Shown: positions 8,944 through 17,482 of the stretch, piece by piece | How positions within the stretch are numbered: the first letter of the stretch is position 1 | Layout: every line of letters starts with the position of its first letter | Assembly: GCA_963757125.1 (NCBI GenBank) | Contig: CAVWQP010000004.1 | Span: 434,001 to 498,000 of the forward strand | Reading direction: 5' to 3' | Length of the DNA: 64,000 nucleotides | Source: CAVVSD01 sp963757125 | GTDB lineage: Bacteria > Actinomycetota > Thermoleophilia > Solirubrobacterales > Solirubrobacteraceae | Position numbers and translations under genes: made by a program | The notes under the pieces: model-generated | Database searches by the model: none | Told to the model about the DNA's origin: nothing | What the model saw: only the letters and a program-made list of their open reading frames with translations

Positions 8944-9386
8944 GCGTGATGCTGGTCTGCTCGCCCGGCGGGCACCTGCTGGAGATGCGCGAGCTCGCGC
9001 CCGCGTGGGAGGGCGAGACCGTCAGCTGGGTCACGCTGCCCGGCGCCGACGTCGACGACCTGCTGCGCGGCCAGGACGTCACGCTCGCGTACGGCCCGAC
9101 GAACCGGTCGGTCAAGAAGCTGCTGCAGAACGTCGTCCTCGCGTGGCGCGAGGTCCGGCGCCGGCGGCCGACCGCGATCCTCTCCACGGGCGCCGCGCTC
9201 GCCGTGCCGTTCTTCGTCATCGGGCGTCTGCACGGGATCCGGACCGTCTACGTCGAGAGCCTCGCGCGCACCCAGTCGCTCTCGCTCAGCGGGAAGATGG
9301 TCTACCCCCTGGCGACGGCGTTCTTCGTCCAGTGGCCGGGCGCGACGTCGTGGCGGCGCGCGAAGTACGTCGGGAGCATCCTGTGA
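8940..9386 (+). CDS. Alg14/PssD-type glycosyltransferase subunit
   Basis: 148 residues. CSPGGHLLEMREL at the N terminus is the hallmark of the Alg14/PssD/EpsE membrane-anchoring half of a split GT-B glycosyltransferase. ILSTGAALAVPFF and VYVESLARTQSLSLSGKM follow, as in the family. It works with the Alg13-like partner encoded immediately downstream (4-bp GTGA overlap) to add an early sugar to the lipid-linked intermediate. Confidence 0.85.
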   Translation: MSVMLVCSPGGHLLEMRELAPAWEGETVSWVTLPGADVDDLLRGQDVTLAYGPTNRSVKKLLQNVVLAWREVRRRRPTAILSTGAALAVPFFVIGRLHGIRTVYVESLARTQSLSLSGKMVYPLATAFFVQWPGATSWRRAKYVGSIL

Positions 9387-9838
9387 TCTTCGCGACGGTC
9401 GGGACGCACGCCCAGCCGTTCGCCCGCTTCCTCGACGCGCTGGCCGGCCTCGACGACGACGTCATCGTCCAGTACGGCCACAACGCCGCGCCCGCGGGCG
9501 TGAAGGAGGCGGCGGCGTTCATGCCCTTCGACGTCGTCAACGCCCACATGCGCGCCGCCGACGTCGTCGTGACGCACGCCGGCGTCGGCTCCGTGCTGTG
9601 CGCCCGGCAGGCCGGCCACGTGCCGGTCGTCGTCCCCCGGCTGCACCGCTTCGACGAGCACGTCGACGACCACCAGCTCGAGCTCGTCGCGGCGCTCGGC
9701 GCCGACGGGCACGTCGTCGGCGTCACGGACATGGCGGATCTCGCATCCGCGGTTCAGAAGGCCGGTCGCCGTGCCGATACCTCCACTGCCCCCAAGCCCC
9801 TGCACGCGGCCGTCCGCGGCGCCCTCCTCACCTCATGA
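9383..9838 (+). CDS. Alg13/PssE-type glycosyltransferase catalytic subunit
   Basis: 151 residues from a GTG overlapping the previous stop. It begins IFATVGTHAQPFARFLDAL and contains VVTHAGVGSVLCARQAGHVP near 62-82. This is the C-terminal GT28-type nucleotide-sugar-binding domain that pairs with Alg14/PssD. The split-gene arrangement seen here is the usual bacterial one (PssD-PssE, EpsE-EpsF). The stop overlaps the following ATG (ATGA). Confidence 0.85.
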   Translation: MIFATVGTHAQPFARFLDALAGLDDDVIVQYGHNAAPAGVKEAAAFMPFDVVNAHMRAADVVVTHAGVGSVLCARQAGHVPVVVPRLHRFDEHVDDHQLELVAALGADGHVVGVTDMADLASAVQKAGRRADTSTAPKPLHAAVRGALLTS

Positions 9839-11013
9839 CCGAGACTCCCCGCCGGTACCTGCTGCTCGTCAACCACCTCGCCCGCGCGGGCATGGAGCTG
9901 CAGCTCATGCACCTCGCCCGCGGGCTCGCCGGCCTCGGCCACGAGGTCACGATCGGCTGCGTCGAGGTCCGCACCGACGTCTCCGACCTCCAGCGCGACG
10001 GCGTCCGCGTCATGGAGCTGTCGGGCAGCTCGCGCGCCGCCCGCATGGCCGCGATCCCCAAGCTCGCCCGCATCGCGCGCAACTACGACCTCGTCCACTG
10101 CACGGAGTGGGACGCGAGCCTCTGGGGCCGCATGGCCGCGGTCCTCGCGCGCCGCCCGACGGTCGTGACCGAGCACACGCTCGACCGCGGCATCCAGGTG
10201 TCGGAGGCCGGGTCGTCGCGCGGGAAGGCGATCGCGCTGCACCACAAGCTGCTGGGCCCGTCGACCTACGCGATCGTGCACGTCGCCGCCGACCAGGCGG
10301 AGGTGCTGCTCGCGGAGGACGTGCCGCCGGCCAAGCTCGTCCACATCCCCAACGGCGTGCCGCTCGACCGCATCCGCGAGGGCGCCGCCTCCGGGCTGAC
10401 GCGCGCGGACATCGGCGTCCCCGAGGACGCCAAGGTCGTCATGCACGTCGCGCGCTTCTACCCGATGAAGCGCCAGGCCTGGACGCTGGAGGCCGTACGC
10501 CGGCTGCGCGAGGAGCTGGGCGACGTCCACGCGGTGTTCGTCGGCAAGGGCCCCGAGATGGAGGCGTTCGGGGAGCGCGTGCGGGAGATGGGCGCCGGCG
10601 ACTGGGCGCACCTGCTCGGCGTGCGCGACGACGTGCCGGCGGTCCTGTCGCTGGCCGACGTCGCGGTGCTGCCGTCGACGACCGAGGCGCTCCCGATGAC
10701 GATGATCGAGACGATGGCCGTCGGGATCCCGCAGGTCACGACCGAGGTCGGCGAGCTCGGCCCGACGCTGCGCGAGGCCGACGCCGGGCTCACGGTCCCC
10801 GTCGAGGACCTCGACGCGTTCCACGTCGCGTGCCGCGCGGTCCTCAGCGACCCCGACCTGCACGCCCGGCTGCGCGACGGCGCGCTGGCCGCCGTCGACG
10901 AGTTCGACGCGACCCGCATGGTCGACCGCTACGCGGCGCTGTTCGAGGCGGCGATCTCGGGGCGCCCGCGCGAGCAGGCGCGCGCCGCGGTCGGAGCCGT
11001 CGAGGCTCGCTGA
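9835..11013 (+). CDS. GT4 family glycosyltransferase
   Basis: 392 residues. The N-terminal YLLLVNHLARAGMELQLMHL glycine loop, HVARFYPMKRQAWTLEAVRR in the C-terminal domain and EALPMTMIETMAVGIPQ near 283 are GT4 signatures (E-x7-E). Cytoplasmic enzyme of the exopolysaccharide pathway. The ATG overlaps the Alg13-like gene by 4 bp, and the TGA overlaps the next ATG by one base (TGATG). Confidence 0.85.
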   Translation: MTETPRRYLLLVNHLARAGMELQLMHLARGLAGLGHEVTIGCVEVRTDVSDLQRDGVRVMELSGSSRAARMAAIPKLARIARNYDLVHCTEWDASLWGRMAAVLARRPTVVTEHTLDRGIQVSEAGSSRGKAIALHHKLLGPSTYAIVHVAADQAEVLLAEDVPPAKLVHIPNGVPLDRIREGAASGLTRADIGVPEDAKVVMHVARFYPMKRQAWTLEAVRRLREELGDVHAVFVGKGPEMEAFGERVREMGAGDWAHLLGVRDDVPAVLSLADVAVLPSTTEALPMTMIETMAVGIPQVTTEVGELGPTLREADAGLTVPVEDLDAFHVACRAVLSDPDLHARLRDGALAAVDEFDATRMVDRYAALFEAAISGRPREQARAAVGAVEAR

Positions 11014-11783
11014 TGTCGATCACCGACAACCGGCTCATCCTCGCGTACCACAGCGTCAGTCCGTCCTGGCAGGTCGACACCTCCGTCACGCCCGAGCGCC
11101 TGCGCGAGCAGCTGCTGCTCCTGCAGTCCAAGGGCTACCGCGGCGTCACGCTGTCCGAGGCGCTGCGGACGTCGAAGCGACGCAAGGTGATGGTCGCGTC
11201 GTTCGACGACGCGCACATCTCCGTCTACACGCTCGCCAAGCCGATCCTCGAGGAGCTCGGCGTGCCGGGCACGATCTTCGTCCCGACCGACTACCCCGAC
11301 AGCGGGCGGCCGATGGCGTGGAAGGGCTACGACATGTGGGTCGGCACGCCGCACGAGGAGGAGCTCGCGTGCATGTCGTGGGACCAGCTGCGCGAGGTCG
11401 CCGACGCGGGCTGGGAGATCGGCGCGCACACGTGCTCGCATCCGTTCCTGACGGAGCTGAGCGACGAGGAGCTGCGCCGCGAGCTGGGCGAGGCCCGGTC
11501 GGTGTGCGAGGAGCACATGGCGCGCCCGTGCCCGACGATCGCCTACCCGTACAGCGACTGGGACCCGCGGGTGGCGGCTGCCACCGGTGCGGCCGGCTAC
11601 ACCGCGGCGGTGACGGTCAACACCGGGACGTGGGACAAGCCGCTCGAGCTGCCCCGCACCGGCGTCTACCACTACGACACCGCGCCGCGCCTGCGCGTGC
11701 GGACGATCCGCCGGCGGTTCCCCCGGATCGATGCGCTGCTGAAGCGGCTGAAGGGCATCGATCCCACGAACCCACGGATGTAG
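11013..11783 (+). CDS. Second polysaccharide deacetylase-family protein (variant FDDA motif)
   Basis: 256 residues. CE4-like motifs: AYHSVSP at the start, SFDDAHISVY around 63-72, GAHTCSHPFLTELSDEEL around 137 and YPYSDWDP near 170. The usual TFDDG is SFDDA here, with the two Asp retained, so activity is likely but the glycine turn is changed. Last gene of the EPS operon; it overlaps the GT4 gene by one base. About 170 bp of non-coding DNA follow, with no clear hairpin. A role in trimming the polysaccharide or an anchoring lipid is inferred from context. Confidence 0.75.
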   Translation: MSITDNRLILAYHSVSPSWQVDTSVTPERLREQLLLLQSKGYRGVTLSEALRTSKRRKVMVASFDDAHISVYTLAKPILEELGVPGTIFVPTDYPDSGRPMAWKGYDMWVGTPHEEELACMSWDQLREVADAGWEIGAHTCSHPFLTELSDEELRRELGEARSVCEEHMARPCPTIAYPYSDWDPRVAAATGAAGYTAAVTVNTGTWDKPLELPRTGVYHYDTAPRLRVRTIRRRFPRIDALLKRLKGIDPTNPRM

Positions 11784-11952
11784 GGGCGGTGGCGGGCTGG
11801 GAGCGGGTCCGTGCCCCGGGCGGACGCGCTCGGCTGAGCCGATCGGGCGACCTCCGCGCCGAGATCAACAATCCGCACGTCATACATGCGGATCCGTGTA
11901 CCTCGATGACGGCGAGACGACCGAGGATCGGACCCCGAGCCGAGCACCACCC

Positions 11953-12435
11953 TCACCCGTTGAGGGTCTTGTTGATCCGGTCGATCGTCTCGTTGAGCGT
12001 CGTCCCGAACGCGCTCGTCGCCTGCTGGAGGTCGCGCTGGGCCGCCCGCAGCTTCGCCGGGCTCCCCGAGTTCAGCGCCTCCGCCGCGGTCGTCACGTCG
12101 TCGCCGTAGCCGTCGACCGCCTTGATCAGCTCATCGTGCAGCCCGCGGACCTTCGCGGGCGGCTTGATCGCCCGCAGGTCGGCGCCCACCCCGTCGACCG
12201 CGGTCTCGAACGACCGCAGCGTCTGCCGGTCGCGGGCGGCCGACGACGTCGAGGAGATGCCCTTCGACAGCTCGTCGACGCGTGCGGCGAAGTCCTGCTG
12301 CGCCTTGTTGACGCGCTTGACGTAGGCGGCCCCGCCGTCGTCCGAGGAGCCACCGCCGCCGCCGCACGACGCCAGCGCCGGCACGAGCGCACACGCGACG
12401 AGCACGGCGCAGAGGAGTCTCGACCCGAGGCGCAC
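11953..12435 (-). CDS. Small lipoprotein, coiled-coil rich
   Basis: About 160 residues from a GTG at 12435 (an ATG at 12465 would add 10). Signal sequence RLLCAVLVACALVPALASC ends in a lipobox (ALAS-C), so it is a lipid-anchored exported protein. After a Gly/Ser-rich linker the protein is almost entirely helical with spaced leucines (YVKRVNKAQQDFAARVDELS and on), suggesting a coiled coil. No enzymatic motif is seen and I do not recognise a named family. Divergent from the NYN gene by about 40 bp. Confidence 0.7.
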   Translation of the reverse strand: MRLGSRLLCAVLVACALVPALASCGGGGGSSDDGGAAYVKRVNKAQQDFAARVDELSKGISSTSSAARDRQTLRSFETAVDGVGADLRAIKPPAKVRGLHDELIKAVDGYGDDVTTAAEALNSGSPAKLRAAQRDLQQATSAFGTTLNETIDRINKTLNG

Positions 12436-12476
12436 AGGGACGCACCGTAGCGAGCGGTGCGACACCCTTTCGCCGG

Positions 12477-12857
12477 ATGCGCTGGATCGTCGACGGCAAC
12501 AACGTCATGGGCGCGCGCCCCGACGGGTGGTGGCGCGACCGCGCCGCGGCGGCGGCGAAGCTGGCCGCGCAGGTCGACGCGTTCGCCCGCGACGCGGGCG
12601 CGCCGGTAACCCTCTTCTTCGACGGCCGCCCGCGCGACCTCCGCCTCCCGGGCGACACGCCGCTGGAGACGCGCTTCGCCCCGAAGCCGGGCCGAAACGC
12701 GGCGGACCACGCGATCGCGGAGCGCGTCGAGGCCGACGCCGACCCGGGCTCGATCCGCGTCGTGACGTCCGACCGCGAGCTCGCCGACCGCGTCAGGGCG
12801 GCGGGCGCCGACGTCGAGGGCGCCGGGCGCTTCCGGGCACGACTCGACGAGCTCTAA
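12477..12857 (+). CDS. NYN (YacP-like) ribonuclease domain protein
   Basis: 126 residues. WIVDGNNVMGARPDGWW at the start and VTSDRELADRVRAAGADVEG near the end carry the conserved aspartates of the PIN-like NYN/YacP fold, a Mg-dependent endoribonuclease family involved in RNA decay or processing. The protein is the bare domain, without accessory regions. The 9 bp between its stop and the next gene suggest co-transcription. Confidence 0.75.
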   Translation: MRWIVDGNNVMGARPDGWWRDRAAAAAKLAAQVDAFARDAGAPVTLFFDGRPRDLRLPGDTPLETRFAPKPGRNAADHAIAERVEADADPGSIRVVTSDRELADRVRAAGADVEGAGRFRARLDEL

Positions 12858-12866
12858 GTTCAAGGT

Positions 12867-13373
12867 GTGGAGGCTGCACGCGCTCCGGACCTCATCACCC
12901 CCGTCGTCGCCTTCCGCGCCTGGCGGATGATCGACGGGAGGCTGCTCTCGCCCTACATCCCGTGCCGCTGGGAGGGCCGCGAGATGCACGCGATCTGCTA
13001 TCCCGCCAACCGCATCCTCGAGCGTGGGCGCGGGTGGCTCGCGGAGCCGCACGAGTCGCCGCACCCCGACTGTCGCTGCGGCATCTACGCCTACCACCGC
13101 CCCGGCACCCAGACGTACTTCGGGGAGTGGGAGTGGACCGAGGGCATCGTGACCGCCTGGGGTCGCATCGAGGCGCACGCCGCCGGGCTGCGCGCGCAGC
13201 ACGCGCGCGTCGAGGCGCTCGGGCTGCCGCCGTCCAACGAGCCGACCCGGCGCCGCTCCGTCGAGACGATCGCCGATCGGCTGGGGGTCCCCCTCGTCCC
13301 CCGCGACGACCTGGCCGGCGCCGCGTCCGCGTACGGCGCGCCGCTGCCGCAGTCGCTGCTCCCAGAGACCTGA
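12867..13373 (+). CDS. Conserved hypothetical protein with Cys/His cluster
   Basis: 168 residues from a GTG at 12867. FRAWRMIDGRLLSPYIPCRW is followed by a C-x-n-H-x2-C-x-C-G pattern (AICYP ... SPHPDCRCGIYAYH), then a GEWEWTEGIVTAWGRIEAHA segment and a charged tail. This arrangement recurs in actinobacterial proteins of unknown function; the Cys/His residues could bind metal. No signal peptide. Probably in an operon with the NYN gene. Confidence 0.65.
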   Translation: MEAARAPDLITPVVAFRAWRMIDGRLLSPYIPCRWEGREMHAICYPANRILERGRGWLAEPHESPHPDCRCGIYAYHRPGTQTYFGEWEWTEGIVTAWGRIEAHAAGLRAQHARVEALGLPPSNEPTRRRSVETIADRLGVPLVPRDDLAGAASAYGAPLPQSLLPET

Positions 13374-13393
13374 CGCAGCTGTAGGGTCGGCCC

Positions 13394-15025
13394 ATGGCCC
13401 CCTCCTATGCGAGCGGCATCGGGTCGAAGCCGCTCATCGGCGAGACGATCGGGGCGCTCCTGGAACGCATCGCGCGGGAGCTTCCCGACCATCCGGCGCT
13501 CATCTCGCGCCACCAGGGAACCCGCATGACCTACGCGGAGCTCGACGCGACGGCCGACCGTCTCGCTCGCGCGTTCATGGCCGCGGGGCTCGACGTCGGC
13601 GACCGCGTCGGCATCTGGGCGCCGAACTGCGCGGAGTGGGCGCTGACGCAGTTCGCGACCGCGAAGGCGGGCATCGTCCTCGTCAACATCAACCCCGCGT
13701 ACCGGCCGACCGAGCTGGCCTACGCGCTCAAGCAGTCCGGCTGCCGGCTGCTCGTCAGCGCGCAGTCCTTCAAGACATCGGACTACGTCGCGATGGTCGA
13801 CGAGGTCCGCGGCGACCTCCCGGCGCTCGAGCGCGTCGTCTTCCTCGGCTCGCCCGATTGGGACGAGCTGCTCGCCGAGGCGGACGGCACCGACCCCGAG
13901 GCGCTGCGCAACCGCTCCTCGGGCCTGCAGTTCGACGACCCGATCAACATCCAGTACACGAGCGGCACCACGGGCTTCCCCAAGGGCGCCACGCTCAGCC
14001 ACCACAACATCCTCAACAACGGGTTCTTCGTCGGCGAGCTGTGCGGCTACACGAAGGACGACCGCGTCTGCATCCCCGTGCCGCTCTACCACTGCTTCGG
14101 CATGGTCATGGGGAACCTCGGATGCGTCACCCACGGCGCGACGATGGTCTTCCCGTCGGGCGGCTTCGATCCGGGGTCGACGCTCGAGGCGGTCCAGGAG
14201 GAGCGCTGCACGTCGCTCTACGGCGTGCCGACGATGTTCATCGCCGAGCTCGCGCACCCCGAGTTCGCCTCGTTCGACCTGACGAGCCTGCGCACCGGGA
14301 TCATGGCCGGATCGCCGTGCCCGGTCGAGGTCATGCGCCGCGTCGTCGACGAGATGCACATGGGCGAGGTGACCATCTGCTACGGCATGACCGAGACGTC
14401 GCCGGTGTCCACGCAGACCACCGCCGACGACGATCTCGAGCGCCGCGTCTCGACCGTCGGGCGCGTCCACCCGCACCTCGAGGTCAAGCTCGTCGACCCC
14501 GCGACGAACGCCGTCGTCGAGCACGGCGAACCCGGCGAGCTGCTCACCAGGGGCTACTCCGTGATGCTCGGGTACTGGCAGGACGCCGAGCGCACCGCCG
14601 AGGCGATCGACGGCGCCGGCTGGATGCACACCGGCGACCTCGCGACGATGGACGGCGAGGGCTACCTCAACATCGTCGGCCGCTCGAAGGACATGGTCAT
14701 CCGCGGCGGGGAGAACGTCTACCCCCGCGAGGTCGAGGAGTTCCTGTACTCCCACCCCGCGGTGCACGACGTGGCCGTCTTCGGCGTCCCGGACGACCGC
14801 TACGGCGAGGAGCTCTGCGCCTGGATCCAGGTGAAGGACGGCGCGACCGTCACGGAGGACGAGGTCCGCGAGTTCTGCAAGGGCCGCATCGCGCACTACA
14901 AGGTGCCGCGCTACGTGCAGGTCGTCGACGCGTTCCCGATGACCGTCACCGGCAAGGTGCAGAAGTTCAAGATGCGCGAGACCGCGGTGACCGACCTCGG
15001 CCTGCGGGAGTCCGTCACGGCGTGA
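13394..15025 (+). CDS. Acyl-CoA synthetase (AMP-forming, FadD-type)
   Basis: 543 residues, ANL superfamily. The P-loop-like AMP-binding motif YTSGTTGFPKG is at about 188-198, the adenine motif YGMTETSPVS at about 334, the hinge region GRSKDMVIRGGENVYPREVEE in the C-terminal subdomain, and the catalytic lysine in TVTGKVQKFKM near the end. Activates a medium/long-chain or aromatic carboxylate to its CoA thioester using ATP. Substrate not predictable. The 3' end overlaps the convergent methyltransferase gene by 11 bp. Confidence 0.85.
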   Translation: MAPSYASGIGSKPLIGETIGALLERIARELPDHPALISRHQGTRMTYAELDATADRLARAFMAAGLDVGDRVGIWAPNCAEWALTQFATAKAGIVLVNINPAYRPTELAYALKQSGCRLLVSAQSFKTSDYVAMVDEVRGDLPALERVVFLGSPDWDELLAEADGTDPEALRNRSSGLQFDDPINIQYTSGTTGFPKGATLSHHNILNNGFFVGELCGYTKDDRVCIPVPLYHCFGMVMGNLGCVTHGATMVFPSGGFDPGSTLEAVQEERCTSLYGVPTMFIAELAHPEFASFDLTSLRTGIMAGSPCPVEVMRRVVDEMHMGEVTICYGMTETSPVSTQTTADDDLERRVSTVGRVHPHLEVKLVDPATNAVVEHGEPGELLTRGYSVMLGYWQDAERTAEAIDGAGWMHTGDLATMDGEGYLNIVGRSKDMVIRGGENVYPREVEEFLYSHPAVHDVAVFGVPDDRYGEELCAWIQVKDGATVTEDEVREFCKGRIAHYKVPRYVQVVDAFPMTVTGKVQKFKMRETAVTDLGLRESVTA

Positions 15026-15636
15026 AGCGGTGCACCACGACGTTCGGCCGGTCGCGGTCGGGCGTCGCGCGGTGCTGCCATCCGTCGGCCTCGGCGAGCG
15101 CCAGGAACACGTCCGCCGTCGCCCGGCCCGGATCGGCGAGCCAGATCTCGCCCGCGGGCGCGACCAGCTGCGGCAGCAGGTCGAGCAGCACCGGGATGTT
15201 GCGGCGCTCGTAGAGGACGTCCGCCGCGAGGACGAGCGGGAACGGCCCGCGGGCCAGGAGCTCGTCCGGTTGCAGTCCAGTCCGCGCGCATCGTCTCCAC
15301 CACGACGTCGTTGCGGGCCGCGTTGTCGTGCAGCAGCTCGAGCGCCGCCCCTGACCAGTCGGTGGCCAGCACCCGCCCGCCGGCCCGGGCGGCGACGATG
15401 CTCGGCAGGCCCAGCCCGCAGCCCAGCTCGAGCACGGGCACGCCGCGCAGGGCCCTGCCGTCGAGCGCCCGCGCGAGCCCGACGCCCGCCGGCCACAGCT
15501 CCGCCCAGTAGGGCAGGAACTCGTCCTCCTCCGCGAAGGCCCGCTCGTCGACGAGCGCCTCCGCGTCGCGGGGACGCATGATCTCGAGGTCGTCCCCTCG
15601 CAGTGCCACAGTCTCCTCCACGAGGTCCCCGAGCAT
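15015..15636 (-). pseudogene. SAM-dependent methyltransferase (lysine-type), frameshifted
   Basis: The N-terminal two thirds read normally: EEDEFLPYWAELWPAGVGLA, then the SAM-binding VLELGCGLGLPSIVAARAG. Near 15265-15285 the frame breaks. The continuation in the next frame is intact: DELLARGPFPLVLAADVLYE ... PNVVVHRFTP, to a TGA at 15015-15017. Total length is 3n+1, so one extra base explains it. Resembles the small class I protein-lysine-type methyltransferases (about 205 residues). Either a sequence error or a recent inactivation. The start codon shares the CATG at 15634-15637 with the divergent gene. Confidence 0.7.
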
Positions 15637-16978
15637 GCGTGTCCGAGCCTACGTCCCCCTGATCCTCCTCGTGTCGCTCGTCTGCGCGCCGTCCGCGCGC
15701 GCCGCAGGCCCGACCGTGAGCGGCACCGTCGACGCCGCGGTGGCCGCCGGGACGGTGACGCCCGACCAGGGCGTCGCGTACAAGGCGACGTACACGAAGG
15801 CGCGCTCGGTGGTCCGGCACCTGCCCGCGAGCCGCAAGCGCGAGCTGCGCGGCGCGATGTCGGTCGTCGAGGGCCTCGTGAAGCGCGACGCGCTGCCCGC
15901 GGCGCGTATGCCGGCCGCGTTCACGCAGCTCGAGCGCAACGTCGAGTGGTGGCCGGCCCACGGCCCGCCGGCCTCGAGCGCCGCCACCGGCGGCCTGCCG
16001 CGGGTCACGTTCCCCGGCGACCCGATCGTCCTGCAGTGGTATCCGGGGCAGGGCCTCGCGATCCAGTGGCTCGCGACGTTCGGCAAGGCCAACGCCCTGT
16101 GGCAGGCGCAGCGCACCGACGAGCTGCGCCTGCTCCTCGACCGGGCGATCGCGCTCGCCGGCCGGCGCGGGAACGGGCTGCTGTCATGGGAGTACCTCCT
16201 GGCCTTCGGCGGCGGCAGGGCGCCATGGGTCAGCTCGATCGCGCAGGGCACCGGCATCCAGGCCTTCACGCGGGGCGCCCAGCTGCTCGGCAACCCCGCG
16301 TACCTCGACGTCGCGCGGCAGGCCCTCGGCCTGTTCGAGACCCCGCCGCCGACCGGCATCGCGGTCGACGCCGACGGCGGGCGCCACTACCTCCTCTACT
16401 CCTTCGCACCGCGGATGCGCGTCCTCAACGCGTTCCTGCAGTCGCTCGTCGGCGTGCTGGACCTCGCGCAGGCGACCGGGGACCCGCGCGCCCAGGCCGT
16501 CTTCAACCTCGGCGACATCGCGGCGCAGGACGAGCTGCCCCGATTCGACACCGGCGCCTGGTCGCTGTACGCGCAGGGCGGCGCGGAGTCGACGCTGAAC
16601 TACCACGAGCTCGTCACCGGCTTCCTGGGCTCGCTGTGCACCCGGACCGCGAACCCCGCCTACTGCGCCGCGCAGACGCGCTTCACGACGTACCTGCACC
16701 AGCCGCCGCGCGTGGCGATCTCGTTCGGCGGCCTGCGCCGCGTCCGCCACACGATGACCGTGCGGGTCGCGCTCTCGAAGGTCTCCACCGTCGCGCTGCG
16801 CATCCGGCGCGGGAGCCGCGTGATCCTCGCCCGCGACCTCACCCTGCGCCGGGGGACGCACGAGTTCAGGCTGAAGCCGAGTCGGCGCGGCACGCTGACC
16901 GTCGCCGTCGAGGCCCGCGACCTCGCAGGCAACGCGGCGTCCGTGGGCCGCTCGGTGCGGGTCTCAGCGAAGTCCTAG
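15635..16978 (+). CDS. Secreted D-glucuronyl C5-epimerase-like protein
   Basis: 447 residues. The signal peptide MRVRAYVPLILLVSLVCAPS ends near ARA-AG. A central region with FPGDPIVLQWYPGQGLAIQW, SWEYLLAFGGGRAPWVSSIA, HYLLYSFAPRMRVLNAFLQS and TLNYHELVTGFL matches the (alpha/alpha)-barrel of the D-glucuronyl C5-epimerase C-terminal domain (PF06662). The last 90 residues form a beta-sandwich-like module with ARDLAGNAAS. The glycan substrate is unknown and epimerase activity is a family inference. ATG at 15635, overlapping the start codon of the opposite-strand gene. Confidence 0.65.
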   Translation: MRVRAYVPLILLVSLVCAPSARAAGPTVSGTVDAAVAAGTVTPDQGVAYKATYTKARSVVRHLPASRKRELRGAMSVVEGLVKRDALPAARMPAAFTQLERNVEWWPAHGPPASSAATGGLPRVTFPGDPIVLQWYPGQGLAIQWLATFGKANALWQAQRTDELRLLLDRAIALAGRRGNGLLSWEYLLAFGGGRAPWVSSIAQGTGIQAFTRGAQLLGNPAYLDVARQALGLFETPPPTGIAVDADGGRHYLLYSFAPRMRVLNAFLQSLVGVLDLAQATGDPRAQAVFNLGDIAAQDELPRFDTGAWSLYAQGGAESTLNYHELVTGFLGSLCTRTANPAYCAAQTRFTTYLHQPPRVAISFGGLRRVRHTMTVRVALSKVSTVALRIRRGSRVILARDLTLRRGTHEFRLKPSRRGTLTVAVEARDLAGNAASVGRSVRVSAKS

Positions 16979-17022
16979 CTGTCCCTGATCCACCGCGCAG
17001 GGTCCGGGGGAAGCCTGTGTCC

Positions 17023-17343
17023 ATGACCTCCCTGACCCCCTTCGACCTCGCTACCGCCGGGGTCCTGACCGTCCGCGGCGGTTCGCAGGACGGCATGGAG
17101 CTCGAGCTCACCGAGCCCGTCACCCGCATCGGACGCGGCCTCCAGGCCGACGTCGTCCTCGAGAACCCGACCGTCTCCCGCCGCCACGCGATCCTCGTGC
17201 TGCGCGACGGCGAGGTGTTCCTCCACGACGACAACTCGCTCAACGGCACGTGGCGCAACGACGAACGCGTGGGCGACGGCGTGGCGCTCGAGGACGGCGA
17301 CGTGATCCGGGTCGGCGACACGACGCTCCGGTACATGGCCTGA
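17023..17343 (+). CDS. FHA domain protein
   Basis: 106 residues, almost exactly one forkhead-associated domain. TRIGRGLQADVVLENPTVSR followed by RHAILVLRDGEVFLHDDNSL and NGTWRN has the phosphothreonine-contacting Gly-Arg, Ser-Arg-His and Asn-Gly residues. Binds phosphothreonine peptides, so it probably reads Ser/Thr kinase signals. RBS-like GGGGGAAG (17006-17013) precedes the ATG at 17023. No kinase is encoded in the window. Confidence 0.85.
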   Translation: MTSLTPFDLATAGVLTVRGGSQDGMELELTEPVTRIGRGLQADVVLENPTVSRRHAILVLRDGEVFLHDDNSLNGTWRNDERVGDGVALEDGDVIRVGDTTLRYMA

Positions 17344-17419
17344 CGGCACCGAACTGGACGCATGTGCGCTGAGCCGGAGCCGTCCGAGCCCCGTATGCGC
17401 CGGTAGACTGGGCGGATTC

Positions 17420-17436
17420 TGTGACCAAGGGTCACA
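17420..17436. promoter_or_regulatory. Perfect inverted repeat TGTGACC-AAG-GGTCACA upstream of flavoprotein gene
   Basis: A 7-bp perfect dyad with 3-bp spacer, 46 bp before the ATG of the acyl-CoA-dehydrogenase-like gene. It resembles a CRP/FNR-family half-site pair (TGTGA...TCACA) but with 7 rather than 6 central bases. Probable operator for the downstream gene; the regulator is not known. Confidence 0.45.
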
Positions 17437-17482
17437 CGGTTCGGACACCCGGAAGAACGGCAGCTGAGGAGAGGCCCTCGAG

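Noticed and set aside
11784..11952. Terminator after the exopolysaccharide operon.
   Set aside because: Only CGGCT-G-AGCCG, with a one-base loop, was found; too short to form a stable hairpin.
13091..15961. A 956-codon minus-strand frame antisense to the acyl-CoA synthetase.
   Set aside because: Low-complexity Arg/Ala/Asp-rich composition typical of antisense frames in high-GC DNA. The real minus-strand gene in this area is the frameshifted methyltransferase.
17420..17436. Rho-independent terminator for the FHA gene.
   Set aside because: The stem is only 7 bp with a 3-base loop and no U-tract, and it sits close upstream of the next gene. An operator is more likely.
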